Positions 8,836 to 15,684 of a stretch of 64,000 bases of DNA are shown here, piece after piece. Below the pieces are notes generated by a model that did no database searches, was not told the DNA's origin, and saw only the letters and a program-made list of their open reading frames with translations. Numbering within the stretch: the stretch's first letter is position 1; every line of letters starts with the position of its first letter. Source of the stretch: Kutzneria sp. CA-103260 (GTDB lineage Bacteria > Actinomycetota > Actinomycetes > Mycobacteriales > Pseudonocardiaceae); assembly GCF_018263855.1 (NCBI RefSeq), contig NZ_CP073318.1, forward strand, positions 11,098,001 through 11,162,000. Reading direction: 5' to 3'. The position numbers were made by a program, and so were the translations under genes.

Positions 8836-8872
8836 TAGTTCTACGTCTGTAATTGTTATCAGCGTACAACTA
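8836..8872. promoter_or_regulatory. Candidate MarR operator upstream of the efflux operon
   Basis: TAGTTCTACG-N17-CGTACAACTA is an inverted repeat with 9 of 10 positions matching. It lies in an A+T-rich island 17 nt upstream of the pump start. The rest of the 361-bp gap (8873-9180) up to the histidine kinase gene shows no gene and no clear structure beyond a weak 6-bp hairpin at 8895-8915. Confidence 0.45.
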
Positions 8873-9180
8873 ACTTGGGTGCGGGGGAACAGTGAGCCCG
8901 TTCACGGACCGGGCTGCTGCCCGCGTCAGAGGTGTCCTTCCGGAACGGTGACAGCGGGTGGCCGGACCGGTGCGCCGTGCGATCGGGCCCTTGGGCAGAC
9001 GTCGCCAAAGGGTCGGGACGCGCCCGGTGAGTCCGGTGTGGACGTCTTCGCGGATCCCTGCGCTGATCGGCTCAAGGGGGTTGCCTTCCCACACCCGGCC
9101 GGCTTCCCTTGAGCCTCTCGAAGGCGTTCCCTCGTCCGGGTACGGTGCGGGGGAAGCCGAGACGCGTCGGAGGGGTCCTG

Positions 9181-10461
9181 ATGTCGTTGGCCGGATACCC
9201 GGCGGGGGCGCCGAGTTTCCTGGGGCAGCTGCTGCGCCGGGGTGCGCCGGTGATCGCGGCTACCCCGAAGGACGTGCCGGACCTGGTGGTGGATCCGACG
9301 CCGGTGCCGGGCTGGCAGCGGATCTCGGCGATGTGCTCGGCCGAGAGCCAGTCGGAGCCGGACTCGCTGATGGTGCGCGCCTGCCGGTACGTGGTGCTGG
9401 TGCCGATGGTGTACCGGTTCGTGGCGCTGCCGGTGATGCTGCTGCCGGTGCTGGGCGCCGGCCACGTGGGCGTGGGGCTCGCGGTGGGGCTGCTGCTGTT
9501 CGTGCTGAACGCGGCGCTGATCGTGTGGGCGCTGCGGGTGCCGGGCGTGCTGAGCGAGTCCCTGCGGGGTCTGCTGATCACGGACGCGTGTGTGGCGATC
9601 GGGGCCAATCTCCTTGTGGGATATGTGGATCCGGGCGCGTCGGCGCTGACGTGGACGCATCTGGTCGGCTCGGTGGCACTGTGGACGGTCGCCTGGGGGA
9701 TCCCGTTCGGGCTGGCGCTCACGGTGCTGAGCGTGCCGCTGCAGGCGATCGTGTCGGTGAACGTGATCACGTTGGCCGCCAACACCTTGCTGTTGGTCGT
9801 GACAATGGTGACGTCGACCGGTGCGCTGCTGCTGGTCGGCCTCGGCACGAGACTGGCGCTGGGACTGGGGATCCGGCGTGGGCGGGAGGCCGAGGCGGCC
9901 AAGGTTCGGCGCGAGTTGCACGACACCGTGCTGCAGGCGTTGGAGGCCATGGCTCTGCCCGGTCCCGGCGACTCCGAGCAGGCCGCCGAACGGCTCGCGG
10001 AGCTGCGGGGGATCGCCCGGGCCCAGGCGATGGAGCTCCGGCGGGGGCTGGCCGGCGAGCCGGACCTGCCGCACCCGACGACCATCGGCGAGGATCTTGC
10101 CTTGCTGGCCACGGAAATGGCCCGTGAAGGGCTGCGCGCCCAGCTGGTGTTCGCCGAGGTGGACGACAGCACGATGCCCGAGGCGCGGCGGCGGGCCGTC
10201 CGCGACGCGGCGCGGGAAGCGTTGCGCAACACGATGAAGCACTCCGGCACCAACAAGGCCGTGCTGCGGATCGAGGAGCGGGACGGCGGCATCGCGGTGA
10301 TCGCCCGTGACCACGGCAGCGGCTTCAGCGACACGGACCGGCCGGCCGGCTTCGGCATCAGCGAGTCGATCACGGCCCGGTTGGCCGAGGTCGGCGGCCG
10401 CTCGCACGTCGACTCGCAGCCGGGGCGGGGAACCAGGGTGACGCTGTGGGTGCCCCGGTGA
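9181..10461 (+). CDS. NarL-family sensor histidine kinase of the T7SS locus
   Basis: About 426 residues from ATG 9181, which has GGAGGGG 6-12 nt upstream. The N-terminal ~80 residues are cytoplasmic without a recognised sensor fold. About five to six hydrophobic helices follow (residues about 70-245). VRRELHDTVLQALEAM (about 266-280) is the HisKA_3 dimerisation helix with the phosphorylated His. EALRNTMKHSG is the N box and DHGSGF the G1 box of the ATPase domain. No response regulator is adjacent; the only NarL regulator of this locus lies 17 kb away at 27923, on the far side of the secretion genes. The stop overlaps the following pseudo-mycosin start (GTGA), so the two are co-translated. Confidence 0.85.
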   Translation: MSLAGYPAGAPSFLGQLLRRGAPVIAATPKDVPDLVVDPTPVPGWQRISAMCSAESQSEPDSLMVRACRYVVLVPMVYRFVALPVMLLPVLGAGHVGVGLAVGLLLFVLNAALIVWALRVPGVLSESLRGLLITDACVAIGANLLVGYVDPGASALTWTHLVGSVALWTVAWGIPFGLALTVLSVPLQAIVSVNVITLAANTLLLVVTMVTSTGALLLVGLGTRLALGLGIRRGREAEAAKVRRELHDTVLQALEAMALPGPGDSEQAAERLAELRGIARAQAMELRRGLAGEPDLPHPTTIGEDLALLATEMAREGLRAQLVFAEVDDSTMPEARRRAVRDAAREALRNTMKHSGTNKAVLRIEERDGGIAVIARDHGSGFSDTDRPAGFGISESITARLAEVGGRSHVDSQPGRGTRVTLWVPR

Positions 10462-11612
10462 GGGCGGCCGCCGCGGCGCTGGTGGCGGTCGTGCTGGCGA
10501 TGATCGTGGACGTGCCGAGCGCACAGGCCGCCGGCTGCGCCACGTCGAAACAGGTCTACCAGGATGCGCCGTCGTGGGCTCAAAAACTGGTCGATCCGTC
10601 GCGGATCTGGTTGCTCACCAAGGGAACCGGGCAGACGGTGGCCATCGTCGGCGCAGGCGTCGACGGCGGCAACCCGCAGTTCGGGGCGGGCCAGGTGTTG
10701 GCGTCCAACGACTTGGTGCCGCGCCCCGGCGGTGTGGCCGACTGCGACGGCCGCGGCACGTTCGCCGCCGGCATCATCGGCGCGCAGCCGAACGACCAGA
10801 CGACGTTCGTCGGCATGGCCCCTGGTGTGAAGCTGCTGCCGCTGCGCTACACCGCTGGCGCGGGCGACACCAATCCCGGCGATCCCGGGCGCCTGGCCAC
10901 TGCGATCACGCAGGCCGTGCATGCCGGGGCCGGCACGATTCTCGTCGATGTTCCGACCACTGTGGACAGTCCGGCGCTGGATGACGCCGTGAGCGCGGCT
11001 CTGGCCGCCGGCTCGGTGATCGTGTCACCGGCGGTCGGCGCCCAGGCCGGCGTGGTCAGCTACCCCACCGCATTGCCGGGAGTGCTCAGTGTTGGCGCTG
11101 CCGACCAGAACGGCGCGGCCGTGCAGACGGAATCCGGCGACTACATCGACATCGCCGCGCCCGGGGCCGACCTCGTCAGCACCTCGGCCGGCGGGTACGG
11201 ACATTCCTGGCCCATCAAGGATCCAGCCGCGGCCGCCGCCTATGTCGCCGCGACTGCGGCGTTGCTGCGGTCGTATCAGCCGACCGCGACGCCCGCGCAG
11301 ATCGTGAACCGGCTGACGCTCACCGCGTCCCGGGCTGCCGGTGGTGGCCGGGATTCCCGGCTGGGTTGGGGAATCGTCGATGCCTACGCGGCCGTCACCT
11401 CGCAGCTGCCGCTGTCCACGCCCGGGCCGGATGCCTCGCCCGCCGCCGCGTCCGTGCCGAATCTGGTGCCGGCCGCCGCGCCGGCCCGGCCGCCGTTGAA
11501 CACCCTGGTCGGCGGCTTGGCGTTGGGTGGAGTCGGCTTGGCGGCGTTGGCCGGGTTGATCACCGTGACCATCCGGCGTGGCCGGGCAAGGGGCTGGAAG
11601 GTCAGGCTGTGA
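10458..11612 (+). CDS. Mycosin-like subtilase (MycP family) lacking every catalytic residue
   Basis: A 384-residue protein with the full mycosin layout: signal peptide (1-24), S8 fold, proline-rich linker and C-terminal membrane helix (about 348-372) ending in basic residues. The active-site blocks align with MycP but are mutated. Asp in 'VAVIDTGVD' is Gly65 (VAIVGAGVD). His in 'CDAHGT' is Arg99 (CDGRGT). The oxyanion Asn in 'AAGN' is Gly194. Ser in 'GTSFAA' is Ala257 (KDPAAAAAYVA). The structural disulphide cysteines (27 and 96) remain, as does the flanking core. The frame is uninterrupted, so this is a maintained pseudoenzyme rather than a broken gene. GTG 10458 overlaps the kinase stop by 4 nt; GTG 10446 is an alternative. 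Confidence 0.88.
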   Translation: MRAAAAALVAVVLAMIVDVPSAQAAGCATSKQVYQDAPSWAQKLVDPSRIWLLTKGTGQTVAIVGAGVDGGNPQFGAGQVLASNDLVPRPGGVADCDGRGTFAAGIIGAQPNDQTTFVGMAPGVKLLPLRYTAGAGDTNPGDPGRLATAITQAVHAGAGTILVDVPTTVDSPALDDAVSAALAAGSVIVSPAVGAQAGVVSYPTALPGVLSVGAADQNGAAVQTESGDYIDIAAPGADLVSTSAGGYGHSWPIKDPAAAAAYVAATAALLRSYQPTATPAQIVNRLTLTASRAAGGGRDSRLGWGIVDAYAAVTSQLPLSTPGPDASPAAASVPNLVPAAAPARPPLNTLVGGLALGGVGLAALAGLITVTIRRGRARGWKVRL

Positions 11613-11616
11613 CATG

Positions 11617-11767
11617 CCGCGCGTTCCGCGCGGGGCTCGGCCCCTTCGGGGGCCGATGCCTCGCCCTTGCCGGATTTCGCCCGCCGCATCCGGCTCGGGT
11701 GGTGGGGCGCGTTGGGTGGCGGCGGGCGAAATCCGGCAACCGGGCGAAGCATCGGCGGGGCCTCGCG
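11617..11767. repeat. Long-hairpin intergenic repeat, copy 1
   Basis: This element fills the space between the mycosin stop and the convergent DUF4231 stop. Its core is a perfect 19-bp inverted repeat (11669-11687 and 11719-11737) around a 31-nt loop rich in GGGTGGTGGGG. Pairing extends outward (GATGC-TCGCCC with GGGCGA-GCATC). It starts with CCGCGCGTTCCGCGCGGGG and ends near GGCCTCGCG. A second copy lies at 36644-36790. Its position between convergent gene ends suggests that it also terminates transcription. Confidence 0.75.
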
Positions 11768-11808
11768 TTCTCCCGTGCTGGCAGCCGAACGTCGCGTGAG
11801 CCGGGCGG

Positions 11809-12297
11809 TCAGCTGCCCTTCGGCTTCTGCGGCACCCCGCCGTAGGCCAGGCGGAGGGCGGCCCAGCCTTCGCGCTCCGTGGCGCAGATCTGCTCGACCG
11901 CCTCGACCAGGGCGACCGCCGCGCCGGGCTCGCCGTATCGGCCGTGGTGCACCGCGAACAGGGCGATCTCCCGCTCGATGGCGTAGCGCGCCCGCGTCCG
12001 GCTGGTCCAGTTCTCCTTGAAACCACCCAACGCCCGCAACCCGTTGACCAGCACCGCGAGTGAGCCGACAGCGGCGACGAGCCGCGCGTCGGGCGCGAAC
12101 ACCGCGAGCGCGGGAATGGTGGCGGTGACGACCAGGCTCGCCGCCTCGATGAGGGAATGCAGACGTCGCGCGGCCCGGGACGACTTCTGGTAGCGCTGCC
12201 ACTCGGCCAGTACGGACGGGGGAACGGCTTCGCCGCCGGCTCCCTTGGCCTCCAGCACCCACTGGCTCTTGGACACGGCACGCTGCTCTGAGGTCAT
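11809..12297 (-). CDS. DUF4231-type membrane protein
   Basis: About 162 residues from ATG 12297 (MTSEQRAVSKSQWVLEAKG). A helical N-terminus with the basic stretch RYQKSSRAARRLHSLIEAAS leads into two adjacent hydrophobic segments (about 55-72 and 76-92). A cytoplasmic helix with FKENWTSRTRARYAIERE and a C-terminal acidic/hydrophobic helix follow. The pattern W.RY....A......R matches DUF4231, a family of small two-helix membrane proteins of unknown function related to SLATT domains. SLATT proteins often accompany defence or signalling genes; nothing here ties it to the neighbouring secretion genes. Confidence 0.65.
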   Translation of the reverse strand: MTSEQRAVSKSQWVLEAKGAGGEAVPPSVLAEWQRYQKSSRAARRLHSLIEAASLVVTATIPALAVFAPDARLVAAVGSLAVLVNGLRALGGFKENWTSRTRARYAIEREIALFAVHHGRYGEPGAAVALVEAVEQICATEREGWAALRLAYGGVPQKPKGS

Positions 12298-12352
12298 GGG
12301 GGAAGATTCACCACCGCTCGCTGTCCAAGCAAGCCGCACCCCACGCCGTTAC

Positions 12353-12405
12353 GCCACATGCGCTTCCCGTTCGGCATCTGGCCGCAACTGGGAAGCGCAT
12401 GTGGC
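12353..12405. terminator. Perfect 16-bp hairpin, probable terminator of the T7SS leftward operon
   Basis: GCCACATGCGCTTCCC (12353-12368) pairs perfectly with GGGAAGCGCATGTGGC (12390-12405). It lies about 55 bp beyond the stop of the secreted-lysozyme gene on the minus strand and upstream of the DUF4231 start. Confidence 0.7.
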
Positions 12406-12461
12406 ATTCGGGTGTGCCGGAAACCGACATTCGGTGTGACGGAGAGCGTGACTCGCGGGGG

Positions 12462-13181
12462 TCAGGCGAGCAGGGACTGGTAGGAGGTGGCGGTCTGGGT
12501 GTCGCCCTGCTGGTAGTTCGCCGAACTCGACTGCACGCCGGTGGCCAGGGTGGAGGTCCGGTTGAGCTGGGCGGTGATCCGGGTGGCCAGCGATTCCACC
12601 AGCTTGGCGTGCGCCTCGGCGGCCTGCTGCGACTGCGGCAGGCCGCCGAAGGCGGTCGAGGCCGGTTCGGGGGATCCGACCTCGCCCTGCACGGACCGCA
12701 GCCGCTGGGCCTGGGCGGCCAACTCGGCGGCCACCTGGTCCAGGGCGCGCGGCGCGGCCCGGAACGAGGTGGGGGTGGCGCCACCGGTCGCCGGGCCGCT
12801 GGTGACCTGGCCGCTGGCGGTCCTCGCCTGGTTCAGATAACTCCGGTACGCCCCGTTGGTGTACGTCGACCAGGGCCGGAAATTGGTGCCCTGATGGGAA
12901 ATGGCGTACGCGTGCCGGGCGTTCACCGCCGGGTCGGCGTTGGCCTGGGCGTTGCGCAGCGCCTGCTCGGCGGCGGTGCCGTGACCGGGGTTGAGCGACC
13001 GGATCTGCCACAGCCCGACCGACGGGCCCCAGGTCCCGGTCTGGAGGTTCACGTCGCCGTGGATGCCGGTGTCGCCGTGGGACTCGGCCAGCGCGACGGC
13101 GACGGCGGTGTTCAGCGACTCGCCGCGGAAGCCGGCGTCGTAGGCGTGCTGGGCGATCTCGCGAGCGCTGATCGTGGGCAT
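12462..13181 (-). CDS. T7SS-associated lysozyme-like peptidoglycan hydrolase
   Basis: A 239-residue protein. The N-terminal ~115 residues are a lysozyme/transglycosylase-like fold: EIAQHAYDAGFRGESLNTAVAVALAESHGDT holds the catalytic-type Glu in 'AVALAESHG', and SVGLWQIRSL supplies the G-L-x-Q-I motif. There is no Sec signal peptide. The C-terminal ~100 residues are helical and WXG100/EspC-like, with YQQGD near residue 226, which fits the T7SS signal YxxxD/E. It is therefore probably exported by the neighbouring secretion system to open or remodel the wall. Its start is 1 nt from the stop of the upstream substrate gene. Confidence 0.75.
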   Translation of the reverse strand: MPTISAREIAQHAYDAGFRGESLNTAVAVALAESHGDTGIHGDVNLQTGTWGPSVGLWQIRSLNPGHGTAAEQALRNAQANADPAVNARHAYAISHQGTNFRPWSTYTNGAYRSYLNQARTASGQVTSGPATGGATPTSFRAAPRALDQVAAELAAQAQRLRSVQGEVGSPEPASTAFGGLPQSQQAAEAHAKLVESLATRITAQLNRTSTLATGVQSSSANYQQGDTQTATSYQSLLA

Positions 13182-13182
13182 G

Positions 13183-14442
13183 TCAGAGGTCCTCGCCGAT
13201 CACCGACGGCGCGACGGCCGACGATTCGCCCCACACGTCCTCGGTCTCCACCAGCCACGGCGGGATCCGCCGGCCGCCGCCCATGTCCCCGGCGCCGGCC
13301 CCGTTCATCGGCATCATGGGCATCATCGGGGCCATCGCCTTGCTGGCGGCGGTGTCCGCGACGGCCGCGCCGAGCGCGCCGCCGGCGATGTCGGCGGTCG
13401 GCCCGGAACCGCCGGACACCATGCTGGCGTCGGCCGTCGGCACGGATCCCGTTGCCCCGCCGCCGATTCCGCCGCCACCGCCGCCGATCCCGCCGGGAAG
13501 CTTGCCGCTGAACGATCCCGAACCGGCCGTGTCACCGAGCTTGGCGCCGGCCGGGGTCGTCGACTTCTCGTCCGTCTTGGGCTTCGCGAAGCCGGGCACC
13601 TTCGGCATGATCGAGCCGAACCTTCCGAACGCCGCCGCCGACGCGGCGGCCAGGCCGGCGGTGAACATGCCGCCGAACAACGGAGAACTGGTCTGCTGCT
13701 GGCCGGAAACCGGCGTGCCGCCGCCCACGGGCAGCGTGGTTGTGGTGCCGGTGGCCACGTTCACCCACGACGAGGCCCCGGTCGACGCGATCGGCACCGC
13801 CGCGGATCCGGTGTCGGACTGGGTGGTCGTCGGCGTGCTGCCGCTGGGCACCTGCTCGGCGTTGGGGGACGGCGGAATCGAGTCCTGCGCCGTCGTGTAG
13901 TCGCCGGCCAGCGCCTGCATCACCATCACGGCCTCGGCGTGCGCGGCGTTCGAGGCCGCCGCGGCCTGCTGCTGGTCGCGCACCTGCGCGACGGCGGCCG
14001 CCTGCTGTTGCTGCATCTGGGCCACCACCTGCGGCGGCGTGTCGGCCTGCACCTGGATCTGCGTGGTGGCAAGGCTCATCACCGACGGCGACACCTGCGG
14101 CACGTTCACCGGCTTGGGCATCTTGGCCCGCGCGGTGACCAGCGCCTCGCCGGCGTCGTGGGTCAGGTCGCGCATCGCGAACGCGGTGTCGGCGACCTTG
14201 CGGATGCCGTCGGCCAGGTCGCTGATCATCGACTGGTACTGCTGGGCCGCGCCGCCCTGCCACTTGTTCTGGAAGCCCGACAGCTGCGACTGGAGGTCGT
14301 TGGCCTTGTCGTGCAGGCCCTTGCCGGTCGTGTCCCAGGTGTCGGCCGCCTCGGTGACCGTGTCCGGGTCGCTGGCGAACAGCATCGTGTAGAGCTGCTC
14401 GTGGCTGTACTGCGCGAAGTTCGTGTGTGGGGTCATGTCCAT
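13183..14442 (-). CDS. Large WXG/PPE-like T7SS substrate
   Basis: A 419-residue protein. The first ~110 residues are a WXG100-type helical hairpin with the turn KWQGGAAQQY (WQG). A long Gln/Ala-rich helix follows (about 135-170, with runs of QQQ and AAA). The middle is a Thr/Ser/Gly-rich low-complexity region with a glycine-rich run and a Met-Met-Pro repeat (about 360-375). The C-terminus RRIPPWLVETEDVWGE...PSVIGEDL is a conserved tail of large T7SS substrates in Pseudonocardiaceae-type actinomycetes. ATG 14436 is an alternative start. The gene overlaps the preceding small gene by 10 nt and is tightly linked to the hydrolase. Confidence 0.7.
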   Translation of the reverse strand: MDMTPHTNFAQYSHEQLYTMLFASDPDTVTEAADTWDTTGKGLHDKANDLQSQLSGFQNKWQGGAAQQYQSMISDLADGIRKVADTAFAMRDLTHDAGEALVTARAKMPKPVNVPQVSPSVMSLATTQIQVQADTPPQVVAQMQQQQAAAVAQVRDQQQAAAASNAAHAEAVMVMQALAGDYTTAQDSIPPSPNAEQVPSGSTPTTTQSDTGSAAVPIASTGASSWVNVATGTTTTLPVGGGTPVSGQQQTSSPLFGGMFTAGLAAASAAAFGRFGSIMPKVPGFAKPKTDEKSTTPAGAKLGDTAGSGSFSGKLPGGIGGGGGGIGGGATGSVPTADASMVSGGSGPTADIAGGALGAAVADTAASKAMAPMMPMMPMNGAGAGDMGGGRRIPPWLVETEDVWGESSAVAPSVIGEDL

Positions 14443-14798
14443 GTCGAGCCCCCCTGGGCCGAGTCACCCTGGGCATCCGCGTAACCGGTCGCCACCTGCA
14501 TGCCGCTGGCGAGGTCGGTGTCAAGCTGCTCGTAGCCGGTGGCCACGGTCTTGGTCACGTTCTCGGCGAACTCGATCGCCTGGCGCACCTGGTCGAGCAG
14601 GCCGTGCATCTCGGCCACCGCCGCCTTGGTGCGCGTCGCCAGCCCGAGCGCCTCGCCGAACTCACCCAGCAGCACCGGCGCCCCGGCCAGCTGCGTGAGC
14701 TGGTCCATCGGGCCGCCCATGCCGTCCAGCTGGGTCTGCAGCTCGCGGGCGAAGTCCGTCAACGACTCCAGGTGGACGGAGAACGACTGGTCCCACAT
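14433..14798 (-). CDS. Small helical T7SS substrate candidate
   Basis: A 121-residue all-helical protein without signal peptide or membrane segment. Two long amphipathic helices are separated at LTQLAGAPVLLGEF. It has no WXG, but YEQLD at about residue 97 fits the YxxxD export signal after the second helix. Size and position in the leftward T7SS operon suggest an EsxA/EspC-like substrate or partner for the large WXG/PPE-like protein, whose gene it overlaps. Confidence 0.6.
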   Translation of the reverse strand: MWDQSFSVHLESLTDFARELQTQLDGMGGPMDQLTQLAGAPVLLGEFGEALGLATRTKAAVAEMHGLLDQVRQAIEFAENVTKTVATGYEQLDTDLASGMQVATGYADAQGDSAQGGSTWT

Positions 14799-14829
14799 CC
14801 CTGGTCAGCTCCCCAGATAGTCGTGGCGA

Positions 14830-14865
14830 CGGCGGCGGTCCGGCGCACACGCCGGACCGCCGCCG
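14830..14865. terminator. Intra-operon hairpin after the WXG100 gene
   Basis: CGGCGGCGGTCCGGC (14830-14844) pairs perfectly with GCCGGACCGCCGCCG (14851-14865) around a 6-nt loop. It is 8 nt beyond the stop of the WXG100 gene (minus strand) and before the next gene of the operon. It probably attenuates transcription or stabilises the upstream WXG100 transcript. Confidence 0.65.
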
Positions 14866-14872
14866 CCGGGGG

Positions 14873-15175
14873 TCACGCGAAGTACTGCGTGTTCTTGTTC
14901 TCCAGCGCCAGCTGGAGGTCGTGCGCCTCCATCACCTTGCCGCCGAACTGGCCGACAATGGTGGCGATGTCGTTGGTGGCGTTGCGCAGCCGCGTCTCGG
15001 CCTGCTCCGCCGCCTGGCCCGCCGCGCTCCCCGAGGCGTACCAGGTGGCCTTGATCGGCTGGAGCGAGGTGTGCAGCTGGTCCAGGTACTCCTGCAACGC
15101 CTTCGCCTTGGCGGCCAGGGTCTGCGAGCTGACCTGGAGCGCCGCGAAGTCGACGCTGATCTGGTCGGCGGTCAT
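14873..15175 (-). CDS. WXG100-family protein (EsxA/EsxB-like)
   Basis: A 100-residue protein, exactly the family size. Two helices (about 10-38 and 50-90) are separated by IKATWYASGSAAG at the hairpin turn, a WxxSG variant of WXG. There is no YxxxD at the C-terminus, so it is more like the EsxA partner that travels with a signal-bearing heterodimer mate. The adjacent WXG100-like gene, 16 nt upstream, is the likely mate. Confidence 0.85.
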   Translation of the reverse strand: MTADQISVDFAALQVSSQTLAAKAKALQEYLDQLHTSLQPIKATWYASGSAAGQAAEQAETRLRNATNDIATIVGQFGGKVMEAHDLQLALENKNTQYFA

Positions 15176-15191
15176 CGTGTGCTCCCTCGGG

Positions 15192-15551
15192 TCAGGCCAG
15201 CGATCCGCCGGTCAGGCGGCCGAAGACCGCGCCACCGGCGTCGACGTTGTTGGACAGGCTGGTCAGGCTCTGGGCGACCGTGCTGTCACCGCTGCCGTAG
15301 TTGTGGAAGCTCTGGTTCACCAGGTTCGACATGGTGTCCAGCTCGGAGCTCGCCGTCCGCATCTTGTCCTGGAGCTGGGTGTGCAGCTGCCAGAACGCGG
15401 TGGCCTGGCTGCCCTGGTAGTGGCTCAGCGCCGAGACCAGGTCGTTCTCCAGGTCCGACATGGTCTTCTTGGCGTTCGCCGCGCACTCCTCGAAACCCTG
15501 GACCGCTCGCGTCATCGCCGCTGCGTCGGCCTTGAAGCCGGGGCTGCTCAC
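15192..15551 (-). CDS. WXG100-family protein, probable heterodimer partner
   Basis: A 119-residue protein from GTG 15551, with the strong ribosome site GGAGG at 15559-15564 on the complement, 7 nt away. It is helical, with SHYQGSQATAFW at the turn: YQG replaces WQG. After helix 2 comes YGSGD, fitting YxxxD, the T7SS export signal usually borne by one member of the pair. Upstream ATG 15593 is less likely because it lacks a ribosome site. It is the first gene of the leftward substrate operon, preceded by two copies of the motif GGTARTWGTGCCGT. Confidence 0.82.
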   Translation of the reverse strand: MSSPGFKADAAAMTRAVQGFEECAANAKKTMSDLENDLVSALSHYQGSQATAFWQLHTQLQDKMRTASSELDTMSNLVNQSFHNYGSGDSTVAQSLTSLSNNVDAGGAVFGRLTGGSLA

Positions 15552-15618
15552 GGGCCACCTCCTCTCGCTCGACTGCTCATCCGTCACCGACAACGCTAGA
15601 AACCTTGAGGCTTAGAGC

Positions 15619-15661
15619 AAACGGCACAACTACCAGGTCGGGTGACGGCACTATTACCCAC
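15619..15661 (-). promoter_or_regulatory. Tandem T7SS promoter motif upstream of the WXG100 operon
   Basis: On the minus strand, GTGGGTAATAGTGCCGTCACCC (15661-15640) is followed by a related copy GGTAGTTGTGCCGT (15634-15621), 24 bp apart. The same motif occurs twice on the plus strand at 19634-19655 and 19746-19763, before the divergent substrate operon. The copies are oriented towards the gene start, about 65-90 nt from it, consistent with a promoter or activator site. Confidence 0.6.
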
Positions 15662-15684
15662 AGGTCGGGCCTCGACCGCCGGCG

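Noticed and set aside
8895-8915. Hairpin AGCCCG/CGGGCT upstream of the histidine kinase
   Set aside because: A 6-bp G+C stem is expected by chance at this composition.
11578-12020. Short ORFs across the long-hairpin repeat
   Set aside because: They translate the repeat itself; similar peptides arise at copy 2. There are no start signals.
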